This document shows, piece by piece, positions 1-5,604 of a stretch of DNA of 5,762 bases. The notes below the pieces were generated by a model. The model was not told where the DNA came from and searched no databases. It saw only the letters and a program-made list of their open reading frames with translations. Source of the DNA: Eudoraea sp. (lineage in GTDB: Bacteria; Bacteroidota; Bacteroidia; Flavobacteriales; Flavobacteriaceae); assembly GCA_013042125.1 (NCBI GenBank), contig JABDQS010000173.1:1-5762 (forward strand). Direction: 5' to 3'. Positions within the stretch are counted from its first letter, which is position 1; the number at the start of each line of letters is the position of its first letter. Made by a program: the position numbers and the translations under genes.

Positions 1-811
1 AATCAATACCGGGAATATGAATAATATCTAAGATCCCTACGGTAAACATTCCAATAAATAATCCAATAAGGGTGGCGGCTCCTGTAATTATTAGGATGAT
101 GCCAATAAATTTGGCAAAGACCTTAAAGCAGAACATGATAAAGTTGCCCAAAGCATCGAAAAACGTTCGGCCACTACTTTTTACCTTGTTTCCCACTTTG
201 TCATAATCTACACCTTTTACCTTTTCAGCAACATCTTCATATCCTTCTTTAATTTTTTTTTCGATGTTACTGATATTGACCGGCTTCCCCTTCATGTCGA
301 GTTTTTGGGAAGTTGTAGCCGCTTCCGGAACCAGGATCCACAGCAGGATGTAGGCTATAAAACCAAACCCTGTGAAGATGGCAAAGAATATAAAGATGAG
401 ACGGATCCATAGTGCATCAAAACCAAGGTAGTGTTCTAATCCGGCACATACACCACCTATGTATTTGCTATCTATGTCCCGATACAATTTTTTGGAACGA
501 GTAGATTGTGAAAAATCAGACTTTGGAGCATCTTCAAATATATCTTCGTCTACCATATAGTCTTCGGGTTGCCCCATGACCTTGATCACGGCATCTACCT
601 CTTTCATGGTAATTACCTGGCGGTCGTTCTCCATTCTCTCCTGAAAGAGTTCGGCGATCCGCGCTTCAATATCGGCAATGATCTCATCACTACCAGTTGT
701 TCCGGAGAAGGACCTCTTAATGGCCTCCAAATACCGTTGTAGTTTTTTAAATGCCTCTTCATCTATGTGAAATAGGACATTGGCGAGATTTATATTGACT
801 GTTTTGTTCAT
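1..811 (-). CDS. PspC-domain membrane protein, 3' end missing (runs off the left edge)
   Basis: Reading from ATG 811-809 gives 270 residues with no stop before the edge. Residues 1-85 form a charged helical domain (FHIDEEAF 14-21, IIADIEARIAELF 44-56, ending MGQPEDY 79-85) that precedes PspC in many Flavobacteriaceae. The PspC domain covers about 107-164: KKLYRD, then YIGGVCAGL 117-125, then a hydrophobic helix ending LLWILVP (156-162). A charged linker (165-215) leads to one or two further membrane helices (about 220-262). Full-length homologues are usually much longer, so a C-terminal part is probably missing. PspC proteins belong to the inner-membrane envelope-stress response in proteobacteria; in Bacteroidota the role is poorly defined. 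The start overlaps the padR stop by four bases (ATGA), so translation is probably coupled. The PspC assignment is firm; a stress role is inference. Confidence 0.93.
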   Translation of the reverse strand, partial: MNKTVNINLANVLFHIDEEAFKKLQRYLEAIKRSFSGTTGSDEIIADIEARIAELFQERMENDRQVITMKEVDAVIKVMGQPEDYMVDEDIFEDAPKSDFSQSTRSKKLYRDIDSKYIGGVCAGLEHYLGFDALWIRLIFIFFAIFTGFGFIAYILLWILVPEAATTSQKLDMKGKPVNISNIEKKIKEGYEDVAEKVKGVDYDKVGNKVKSSGRTFFDALGNFIMFCFKVFAKFIGIILIITGAATLIGLFIGMFTVGILDIIHIPGID

Positions 812-1149
812 TTTTTCGTTTTTTTAGCGTTGGTAACCAAATTCACGGCATTTCTTAATTCGTCCCAGGTTGTATCCAATTCTTTAAGGAACAATTTACC
901 GGTTTCTGTGAGCCCATAATATTTTCTGGGCGGCCCGGAGGTAGATTCCTCCCAGCGGTAATTCAGCAATCCCGCATTTTTAAGTCTGGTGAGCAGGGGG
1001 TAGATCGTACCTTCCACTACCAGCATTTTTGCGTCCTTCAAGGTCTCCAGAATCTCAGAAGTATACTTATCTTCCTCTTGAAGGATAGATAAGATACAGT
1101 ATTCTAGCACGCCTTTACGCATCTGTGCTTTTGTGTTTTCTATATTCAT
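808..1149 (-). CDS. PadR-family winged-helix transcriptional regulator
   Basis: This 113-residue protein is a short PadR-type repressor, a dimeric DNA-binding protein. MRKGVLEYCILSIL (10-23) is the first helix, the YTSEILETL segment (29-37) the second, and EGTIYPLLTRLKNAGLL (46-62) the recognition helix, the family's best-conserved motif. The wing carries GPPRKYYGLTETGK (72-85), and a C-terminal helix (about 86-107) should form the dimer interface. The tail is lysine-rich (AKKTKK). The stop TGA overlaps the ATG of the PspC gene by four bases. PadR next to PspC or other membrane genes is a recurring pairing, and the regulator usually represses its own cluster. The effector cannot be read from the sequence. 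No TAnnTTTG promoter box lies in the upstream gap, so it is probably expressed from the promoter ahead of the DUF4870 gene. The start is supported by the usual N-terminal length of the family. Confidence 0.95.
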   Translation of the reverse strand: MNIENTKAQMRKGVLEYCILSILQEEDKYTSEILETLKDAKMLVVEGTIYPLLTRLKNAGLLNYRWEESTSGPPRKYYGLTETGKLFLKELDTTWDELRNAVNLVTNAKKTKK

Positions 1150-1294
1150 AATTTTTTACTTCTGTTACATGCTATTCGGTGATGAGCCGAACTTTTTCAG
1201 CACTGGGTTAACTGTTCGTTTTTTGATGATCCATTGGATGTTCTTTACTGTTGATTGATGAATAAACTCGATTAATAATTTTTTTTAAATTTTC
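1150..1294. other. 145-base gap inside the minus-strand gene run, with two short inverted repeats
   Basis: No coding frame is convincing here. Two symmetric elements are visible. TTCGG (1175-1179) and CCGAA (1187-1191) could form a 5-bp stem with a 7-base loop. On the plus strand this stem is followed by a T run (1193-1197), but no plus-strand gene ends here that would need a terminator. In the minus-strand transcript it would lie in the leader just ahead of padR. ATCCA (1229-1233) and TGGAT (1235-1239) flank a single base and could be a small operator half-site pair. No TAnnTTTG match exists on the minus strand, so an independent padR promoter is not apparent. An A run (minus strand of 1281-1286) follows the upstream gene's stop without a clear hairpin. 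These elements are short enough to occur by chance. Confidence 0.35.
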
Positions 1295-1813
1295 CTAATA
1301 GGTTTCTGCAGCTTGATGATCAAAACTCAACTCTCGTTTTATTTTCCATTGTCCGTCTGTTAGCATCCAGATATGTGTAAATTTTGCTATGTCACCTTTT
1401 TGATACTGTTGCTTTTCATTTAAGAATTCAAACCGATGTATACCTTCCTGAATAGCGCCGTATAGTTCTCCGTCTTTCCGTAAGGGATAGACCCGGAGAC
1501 TATTCTCTAACAGAATGCGTTTTGAAGGTTGGGGACTCTTTGGGTCCAGGGTTGAACAGTTGGTCCTGATGGGGATTAAAAAGGACTCCCGACCAATTGT
1601 GACCCCTCCTTTATCGTGATAAAATTCAAAATCTTCTGTAAATAACGATTCCATTGTTTCGGCATCACACGTATCAAAGGCTGCATTAAAAAGGACACTG
1701 TCCTTTTCTTTAAGGAGCAGATGCAATTCGTCATCTGTTGAAAGTTGTCCCTGAGCAGGATTGAATACTGTGGATAAAAGACAAACTACTATTATGTATA
1801 AGGCTGTTTTCAT
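1295..1813 (-). CDS. Exported NTF2-like protein (DUF4440/SnoaL-type)
   Basis: This 172-residue protein begins with a signal peptide: MK, a hydrophobic core (about 4-17), and a likely type I cleavage after AQG (20-22). No cysteine follows the site, so it is not a lipoprotein. The mature part is an NTF2-like cone fold: helices about 27-60 (FDTCDAETMESLF), then FEFYHDKGGVTIGRESF (62-78), a strand with YGAIQEGIHRFEF (118-130), and FTHIWMLTDGQWKIKRELSFDHQ (145-167). His66/Asp67, His126, His147 and Asp165/His166 sit at positions I recall as conserved in flavobacterial relatives and probably line the pocket. Cys49 and Cys86 could form a disulfide in the periplasm. No enzymatic activity can be assigned, since NTF2-like folds include both enzymes and binding proteins. 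The start codon shares one base with the preceding gene's stop (TAATG), so the two are probably translationally coupled. Confidence 0.85.
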   Translation of the reverse strand: MKTALYIIVVCLLSTVFNPAQGQLSTDDELHLLLKEKDSVLFNAAFDTCDAETMESLFTEDFEFYHDKGGVTIGRESFLIPIRTNCSTLDPKSPQPSKRILLENSLRVYPLRKDGELYGAIQEGIHRFEFLNEKQQYQKGDIAKFTHIWMLTDGQWKIKRELSFDHQAAETY

Positions 1814-2292
1814 TATCTGATAAACTTTATGGTAATAGGGTATTTAAATACCTGTCCCTCATTGGTTCGTAATGTAGCCAGTATGGTATACACCACATTG
1901 ACAATAAATAGCGCTGCGGGAATAATTCCGGCAAAGCCTAATGGCCAAATGCGACGGATTGGAAAATCGTCCCAATCAAAATTTAAATGAAAGCCATTAT
2001 AGTGGTTCCAGTCTCCCCAGTTCATAAACCCATGATTGAAAAGATCAGGAAAAAAGCCAAAAAAGAAAGGAATTGAGATCACTCCAAAGACAACGGAATA
2101 CAAAAACATACTGATCTGAAAGTTCAGCGCTTGCTTTCCATTATAGTCAACATATGCTGAGTCATTGCGGTTGGCAAGCCATAATACCAACGGTAATAAG
2201 ATGTTGCCAAACGGAACAAAGAACCTGCTGAAGGTGGATGCATGGATGGCAGCCGACAAGTTTTTTTCGTGTTTTGATAAAGATTCTGTCAT
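1813..2292 (-). CDS. DUF4870 membrane protein with an aromatic-rich loop
   Basis: This 159-residue protein has three predicted membrane helices (about 17-40, 56-81 and 117-141). The DUF4870 hallmarks are HASTFSRFFVPFGNILLPL (17-35), YVDYNGKQALNFQIS (47-61) and a late helix running into a short tail. The family is widespread and of unknown function; a resemblance to Tic20-type membrane proteins has been suggested. Typical members are about 110-120 residues. The extra length lies mainly between helices 2 and 3 (about 80-115), a stretch rich in Trp, Phe, His and Asp (W92, W95, W107; H87, H97, H102; D94, D106, D108, D109). The start is ATG 2292-2290, 19 bases after a good promoter -7 box, with no strong Shine-Dalgarno sequence, as is common in Bacteroidota. 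It is the first gene of the minus-strand run and overlaps the next by one base. Confidence 0.88.
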   Translation of the reverse strand: MTESLSKHEKNLSAAIHASTFSRFFVPFGNILLPLVLWLANRNDSAYVDYNGKQALNFQISMFLYSVVFGVISIPFFFGFFPDLFNHGFMNWGDWNHYNGFHLNFDWDDFPIRRIWPLGFAGIIPAALFIVNVVYTILATLRTNEGQVFKYPITIKFIR

Positions 2293-2311
2293 GGCATATT
2301 AGTTTCTTATG

Positions 2312-2345
2312 CAAATATATATCTAAAAGAAGGTATTATGCAAAA
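2312..2345 (-). promoter_or_regulatory. Bacteroidota-type promoter for the DUF4870 operon
   Basis: Read on the minus strand, TATATTTG (2319-2312) matches the Bacteroidota primary-sigma -7 box TAnnTTTG exactly. A TTTTG (2345-2341) supplies the -33 TTG, with 21 bases between the elements, inside the range usual for Flavobacterium. The -7 box ends 19 bases before the ATG of the DUF4870 gene, giving a short leader. It is the only exact TAnnTTTG match I found on this strand in the spacers at 2293-2417 and 1150-1294, so it may drive the whole four-gene run. Confidence 0.7.
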
Positions 2346-2346
2346 C

Positions 2347-2377
2347 ATAGTACTATAAATTAACATAATATTAACAT
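2347..2377. promoter_or_regulatory. Candidate operator: perfect palindrome plus direct repeat
   Basis: ATAGTACTAT at 2347-2356 is a perfect 10-base palindrome lying immediately upstream of the -33 element of the minus-strand promoter. Next to it TTAACAT occurs twice, at 2360-2366 and 2371-2377, in the same orientation and 11 bases apart, about one helical turn. Symmetric sites beside a promoter are typical of dimeric winged-helix regulators, and the operon carries a PadR gene. Binding by that PadR is inference, and I do not recognise the palindrome as a published PadR site. The region is very AT-rich, which raises the chance of accidental repeats. Confidence 0.4.
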
Positions 2378-2389
2378 TATAGTATTCAG

Positions 2390-2397
2390 GAATTTTG
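2390..2397 (+). promoter_or_regulatory. Weak candidate -7 box for the plus-strand gene run
   Basis: GAATTTTG matches TAnnTTTG at seven of eight positions and ends 20 bases before the ATG at 2418, the same geometry as the minus-strand promoter. No TTG is found at the expected upstream distance, so the call is tentative. A plus-strand promoter somewhere in this divergent spacer is expected, because no other gene precedes 2418 in this direction. Confidence 0.3.
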
Positions 2398-2417
2398 GGT
2401 ACTTTTAAGCTCAAATT

Positions 2418-2885
2418 ATGCGGTCAATGAGTACCAATGTCAATAAAATCAATACTTTTCTGTTCTTTAAATTACCGGCCGCATGGTGGACGGGGGTACG
2501 CTTGCGAAGTATTGATAATGAAAATGCGGTTGTAACTGTAACTCATAGATGGGTGAATCAGAACCCATTCAGATCTATGTATTGGGCGGTACAGGGAATG
2601 GCAGCGGAGTTAAGTACAGGTGCCATAGTCATGCAACATATCAGACATGTGGGTAAACCTATTTCCATGTTGGTAGCCAACAACAAGGGTTCCTTTTCAA
2701 AAAAGGCGACGGGGCGAATAACTTTTACCTGTTCTGATGGTCATAAAATACGTGAGGCGTTGGCCAATACAATAGAAACAGGGGAGGGGCAAACCTTTTG
2801 GATGAAATCTAAAGGAGTAAACAAAGAAGGAATTACGGTGTCTGAATTCAGTTTTGAATGGACCGTTAAATTAAAGTCGGGTTAA
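2418..2885 (+). CDS. DUF4442 hotdog-fold protein
   Basis: This 155-residue protein has the DUF4442 pattern, a thioesterase-like hotdog domain. FFKLPAAWWTGVRLRSID (16-33) leads into the first strand, VVTVTHRWVNQNPFRSMYWAVQ (38-59) carries the signature HRW-NQNPF, and MAAELSTG (61-68) starts the long central helix, with Glu64 where hotdog thioesterases often place an acidic residue. Strands about 80-105 and 136-152 complete the sheet. Related hotdog proteins act on acyl-CoA or acyl-ACP, but no substrate can be read here and catalysis is unproven. It is probably cytoplasmic, with no signal peptide. A second in-frame ATG at 2427 is almost as plausible a start; neither has a Shine-Dalgarno sequence. 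It is the first gene of the rightward run, divergent from the DUF4870 operon, and the next gene follows after 31 bases. Confidence 0.87.
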   Translation: MRSMSTNVNKINTFLFFKLPAAWWTGVRLRSIDNENAVVTVTHRWVNQNPFRSMYWAVQGMAAELSTGAIVMQHIRHVGKPISMLVANNKGSFSKKATGRITFTCSDGHKIREALANTIETGEGQTFWMKSKGVNKEGITVSEFSFEWTVKLKSG

Positions 2886-2916
2886 GAAAAGTAAATTAAG
2901 CACCTGGAACAGGCTG

Positions 2917-3402
2917 ATGGATCCAACTAACATTTTCGAGGAAGAACAACGTTTTACACAGTTGTGGTTGTGGCTTATAATGGGAGGGTTGCTGCTGATC
3001 CCAATTTATGGCATAATACAACAGATAGTATTTGAACAGCCTTTTGGGGATCAACCCATGTCCGATCTGGGATTGATCATTTTTTTTATCGGGATGCTGG
3101 CAATCTGTTATTTTTTGTGGATGTTAAAACTTCGAACCACTATCACAAAGGACGAAATAAGGATCCACTTTCTGCCACTTGCCAAAAAGCGATTCCTCTG
3201 GAAAGATGTGGAACAGGCACAAATAGTAAAATACAGTCCACTTATTGGGTATGGCCTTCGGATCTGGACCCCTCACGGAACGGTATACAATGTAAAAGGA
3301 AACAGAGGTCTTTTCCTGATCCTGAAGAACGGAAAGAAATATATGATCGGTACACAGCGTCACAGGGAGGTAGAGGATATCATTCAGGGCCTGAACAAAT
3401 AA
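2917..3402 (+). CDS. Two-helix membrane protein with a probable bacterial PH-like domain
   Basis: I do not recognise a named family for this 161-residue protein. A short polar N-terminus is followed by a membrane helix at about 14-36 and a second at about 49-70. The soluble C-terminal part (71-161) has the rhythm of a bacterial PH-like domain: strand TTITKDEIRIHFLPL (74-88), KRFLWKDVEQAQIVKY (91-106) with the characteristic W-x-D-V turn, YGLRIW (112-117), a strand NRGLFLILKNGKKYMIGT (129-146), and a closing helix HREVEDIIQGL (149-159). Such proteins (YdbS/YvbH-like) expose a small domain at the cytoplasmic face of the membrane, and their function is mostly unknown. The start ATG 2917 lies four bases after an AGG. 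It probably shares a transcript with the DUF4442 gene upstream. Confidence 0.75.
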   Translation: MDPTNIFEEEQRFTQLWLWLIMGGLLLIPIYGIIQQIVFEQPFGDQPMSDLGLIIFFIGMLAICYFLWMLKLRTTITKDEIRIHFLPLAKKRFLWKDVEQAQIVKYSPLIGYGLRIWTPHGTVYNVKGNRGLFLILKNGKKYMIGTQRHREVEDIIQGLNK

Positions 3403-3457
3403 TTTGTAACAAAATATCACAGAATACCACTAACAAGTAAAACCTAAAAGAATTATC

Positions 3458-4258
3458 ATGAATGCACATGAAATAGATTACCATATTTATGGGGAAGAAA
3501 TGCAATATGTTGAGATAGAACTAGATCCTCAGGAGGCCGTGGTGGCCGAAGCAGGTAGTTTTATGATGATGGAGAACGATATTAAGATGGATACCATTTT
3601 TGGGGATGGGTCCAATCAGAACAAAGGAGTTTTGGGAAGCTTGCTTTCTGCGGGGAAAAGGATACTTACCGGGGAAGGACTCTTTATGACCTCTTTCCTG
3701 AATGCAGGGCAAGGCAAGAAACATTTGTCTTTTGCTTCTCCCTATCCCGGAAAGATCCTGCCGATAGATCTCTCCGAGAATCATGGAAAATTCATTTGTC
3801 AGAAGGATGCATTTTTGTGTGCCGCACAAGGAGTGTCTGTAGGGATAGAATTTTCAAAAAAACTTGGACGTGGCCTATTCGGTGGAGAAGGATTTATCAT
3901 GCAAAAATTGGAAGGGGATGGTCTTGCTTTTGTTCATGCAGGTGGAACGCTCGCAACAAAAGAATTGGGTCCCGGTGAAGTTTTAAAAGTGGATACAGGT
4001 TGTATCGTTGGATTTACCAAGGATGTAGATTATGATATTGAATTCGTGGGAGGTATAAAGAATACCCTCTTTGGAGGTGAGGGCCTATTTTTTGCCACTT
4101 TGAGAGGCCCTGGCACTGTCTATGTACAGTCCTTGCCGTTTAGCAGGCTTGCAAGCCGGGTTTGGGCAGCAGCTCCCAAAGGCGGTGGAAAAGATAGGGG
4201 GGAAGGTAGCATCCTCGGAGGTCTGGGAGATCTTATCGATGGGGATAATCGATTTTAA
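3458..4258 (+). CDS. TIGR00266 / AIM24 family protein
   Basis: This 266-residue protein matches the TIGR00266/AIM24 family over its whole length. The N-terminal block DYHIYGEEMQYVEIELDP (7-24) with EAVVAEAGSFMMME (26-39) is highly characteristic, as is the C-terminal glycine-rich tail ending in GGLGDLIDG (254-262). Between them are three related units built on G-GEG followed by a beta hairpin: LTGEGLFMTSFLNAGQG (70-86), LFGGEGFIMQKLEGDG (140-155) and LFGGEGLFFATLRGPG (204-219). The repeat fits a symmetric all-beta fold. AIM24 was named for a yeast mitochondrial protein needed for normal inner-membrane architecture; the bacterial role is unknown. There is no signal peptide or membrane helix, so it is probably cytoplasmic. 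A weak purine-rich stretch (about 3447-3451) precedes the ATG. It may be co-transcribed with its neighbours, with gaps of 55 bases before and 36 after. Confidence 0.95.
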   Translation: MNAHEIDYHIYGEEMQYVEIELDPQEAVVAEAGSFMMMENDIKMDTIFGDGSNQNKGVLGSLLSAGKRILTGEGLFMTSFLNAGQGKKHLSFASPYPGKILPIDLSENHGKFICQKDAFLCAAQGVSVGIEFSKKLGRGLFGGEGFIMQKLEGDGLAFVHAGGTLATKELGPGEVLKVDTGCIVGFTKDVDYDIEFVGGIKNTLFGGEGLFFATLRGPGTVYVQSLPFSRLASRVWAAAPKGGGKDRGEGSILGGLGDLIDGDNRF

Positions 4259-4294
4259 ATTGTCCTTATTGGAGAATAGAAATAGTGTTGAGGT

Positions 4295-4948
4295 ATGAAC
4301 TTTAAAGAGCTATTCCTTTTTTTGCGCGACTTGGACCAAAACAATTCCAAGGACTGGATGGACCGCCACCGAAGATCTTACCACAAACTTCGCAATGAAT
4401 ATATTCAGTGGCTCGATATTTTGAATATTCGTTTAACTGAATTAGATCCGGAGTACTATAATACCCCGGGAAGAAAAGGAATCAACAGGATCAATAATAA
4501 CCTGATGTTTCACCCTAATAAACCCGTATACAAGGACCATTTTGGGGCAGGGCTGGACAAAGCTCCCAACACCGGTGATTTCTACATTGAGATAGGCATC
4601 CATGGATCCATGCTGGCAGGCGGATTGTGGAGGCCAGATCCCAAAACCTTGAGAAGTTTGAGGGAGGCCATAGACTACGATGGTGAGCGCTTGGTTGCTA
4701 TTTTACAAAAACCTTCGTTTAAAAAGACCTTTGGAGGCTTGTATAAAGATGAACAACTTAAAACTGCCCCCAAAGGCTTTTCCAAAGACCATATACATAT
4801 AGATTTGTTGCGAAATAAAACATTTGCCGTTGTGCATACTGTTTCTGAGGAAACGGTTCTGCATCCGGACTTTCAGGATGTTGTAATTGAAGTATATCTG
4901 GAAATGCTTCCTTTTAGACGATATTTGAATACAGCTATTTCGGTTTAA
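4295..4948 (+). CDS. DUF2461 / TIGR02453 family protein
   Basis: This 217-residue protein, near the family's usual length, matches DUF2461. The N-terminal FLRDLDQNNSKDWMDRHRRSYHKLRNEY (9-36) corresponds to the family's FL..L..NN...WF...+..Y motif. The central signature RINNNLMFHPNKPVYKDHFGAG (65-86) corresponds to the RI.RD.RFs.DK.PYK motif, with NN in place of the usual RD pair. FYIEIGIHGSMLAGGLWRPDP (96-116) and LRSLREAID (119-127) complete the core. The family is common in Bacteroidota and Actinobacteria; no biochemical function is established. No signal peptide or membrane helix is seen, so it is likely cytoplasmic. A GAGG lies only one base before the ATG, too close for a normal ribosome site. 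The start is chosen because the first family motif begins within ten residues. Confidence 0.92.
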   Translation: MNFKELFLFLRDLDQNNSKDWMDRHRRSYHKLRNEYIQWLDILNIRLTELDPEYYNTPGRKGINRINNNLMFHPNKPVYKDHFGAGLDKAPNTGDFYIEIGIHGSMLAGGLWRPDPKTLRSLREAIDYDGERLVAILQKPSFKKTFGGLYKDEQLKTAPKGFSKDHIHIDLLRNKTFAVVHTVSEETVLHPDFQDVVIEVYLEMLPFRRYLNTAISV

Positions 4949-5013
4949 ATGTCTCGCAATAGCCATAATTATTCCACGGAGTATTATCAAAGCAGTCCAT
5001 AAAATTTAGTAGT

Positions 5014-5595
5014 TTGAAAAACGGAAGTATTAAAAATATCAGGAAAGAAGTATTGTCTGATCAATGGTATACCCTCAACCGGTATACTTATGACTATCAT
5101 AAAGAGGATGGTAGTTGGGAAACACAGCAGCGAGAATCCTACGACAGAGGGAACGGAGCTTCTATTTTGTTATACAATACTGAAAAAAAGACGGTGATCC
5201 TTACCAGACAGTTCCGGATGCCAACATATGTAAACCAGAACACAACAGGTATGATGATTGAGGTCTGTGCCGGCGTGTTGGATGATATGGATCCGGTTAG
5301 TTGTATCCAAAAGGAAGTGGAAGAGGAAACAGGTTTTCGGGTGAAAGAGGTACAGAAGATATATGAGGCCTATATGTCACCGGGTGCTGTTACAGAGATC
5401 ATGCACTTTTTTATAGCGGCCTACGATGATTCCATGAAAATAGGTGCTGGGGGAGGTGTAGAGGATGAAACTGAAAATATTGAGGTACTGGAGATGCCAA
5501 TGACCGATGCCCTGAAGATGATACAAGATGGGATGATCAAAGATGCAAAGACCATTATGCTCTTGCAATATGCTGCCGTTCAAAAACTTTTGTAA
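5014..5595 (+). CDS. nudK: NudK-type Nudix hydrolase (GDP-mannose / nucleoside diphosphate sugar pyrophosphatase), TTG start
   Basis: This 193-residue protein follows E. coli NudK (about 191 residues) almost end to end as I recall it: LSDQWYTLNRYTYDY (14-28), REYDRGNGASILLYN-type block (40-55), VILTRQFRMPTYVN (61-74), YMSPGAVTEIMHFFIAAY (120-137) and GGGVEDETENIEVLEMP (146-162). NudK hydrolyses GDP-mannose to GMP and mannose 1-phosphate; related enzymes cleave ADP-ribose. The Nudix helix reads K100-E101-V-E-E104-E105-T-G107, with Glu101, Glu104 and Glu105 as metal ligands. The first half of the box is looser, with an acidic DDMD (90-93) where the first Glu is expected. It is a soluble cytoplasmic homodimer by family. 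The start is TTG: the frame is open back to a stop at 4966-4968, contains no ATG before residue 69, and TTG gives the family length. No Shine-Dalgarno sequence is visible. Exact substrate preference is not readable. Confidence 0.93.
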   Translation: MKNGSIKNIRKEVLSDQWYTLNRYTYDYHKEDGSWETQQRESYDRGNGASILLYNTEKKTVILTRQFRMPTYVNQNTTGMMIEVCAGVLDDMDPVSCIQKEVEEETGFRVKEVQKIYEAYMSPGAVTEIMHFFIAAYDDSMKIGAGGGVEDETENIEVLEMPMTDALKMIQDGMIKDAKTIMLLQYAAVQKLL

Positions 5596-5604
5596 ACAGT
5601 TGCA

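Noticed and set aside
808..826. A-rich tract at the padR end that could allow a -1 frameshift joining PadR to PspC, whose frame is -1 relative to padR.
   Set aside because: The A runs are preceded by T and G, so they do not fit the X-XXY-YYZ slippery pattern. The -1 frame also has a TAA just upstream, and the ATGA overlap explains the arrangement more simply.
3117..3978. Long alternative open frames on both strands across the PH-like and AIM24 genes.
   Set aside because: Their translations have no family motifs and biased composition, and they overlap well-supported genes, so they are shadows.
4601..4612. A perfect 12-base palindrome, CATGGATCCATG.
   Set aside because: It lies inside the DUF2461 coding region in a normal codon context (I-H-G-S-M), with no promoter nearby. 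Chance is the simplest explanation.
4703..4990. A minus-strand open frame of about 95 codons overlapping the DUF2461 gene.
   Set aside because: It is antisense to a clear DUF2461 coding region, and its Ile/Lys/Phe-rich translation shows no recognisable domain.
334..5294. Six GGATCC sites, more than expected for this length.
   Set aside because: All fall in coding sequence, most use common codons, and they show no regular spacing. Among many possible hexamers such a count is not striking.
5581..5592. CAAAAACTTTTG at the end of nudK as a possible terminator hairpin.
   Set aside because: It is inside the coding sequence, the loop would be only two bases, the stem is all A-T apart from the end pair, and no T run follows.
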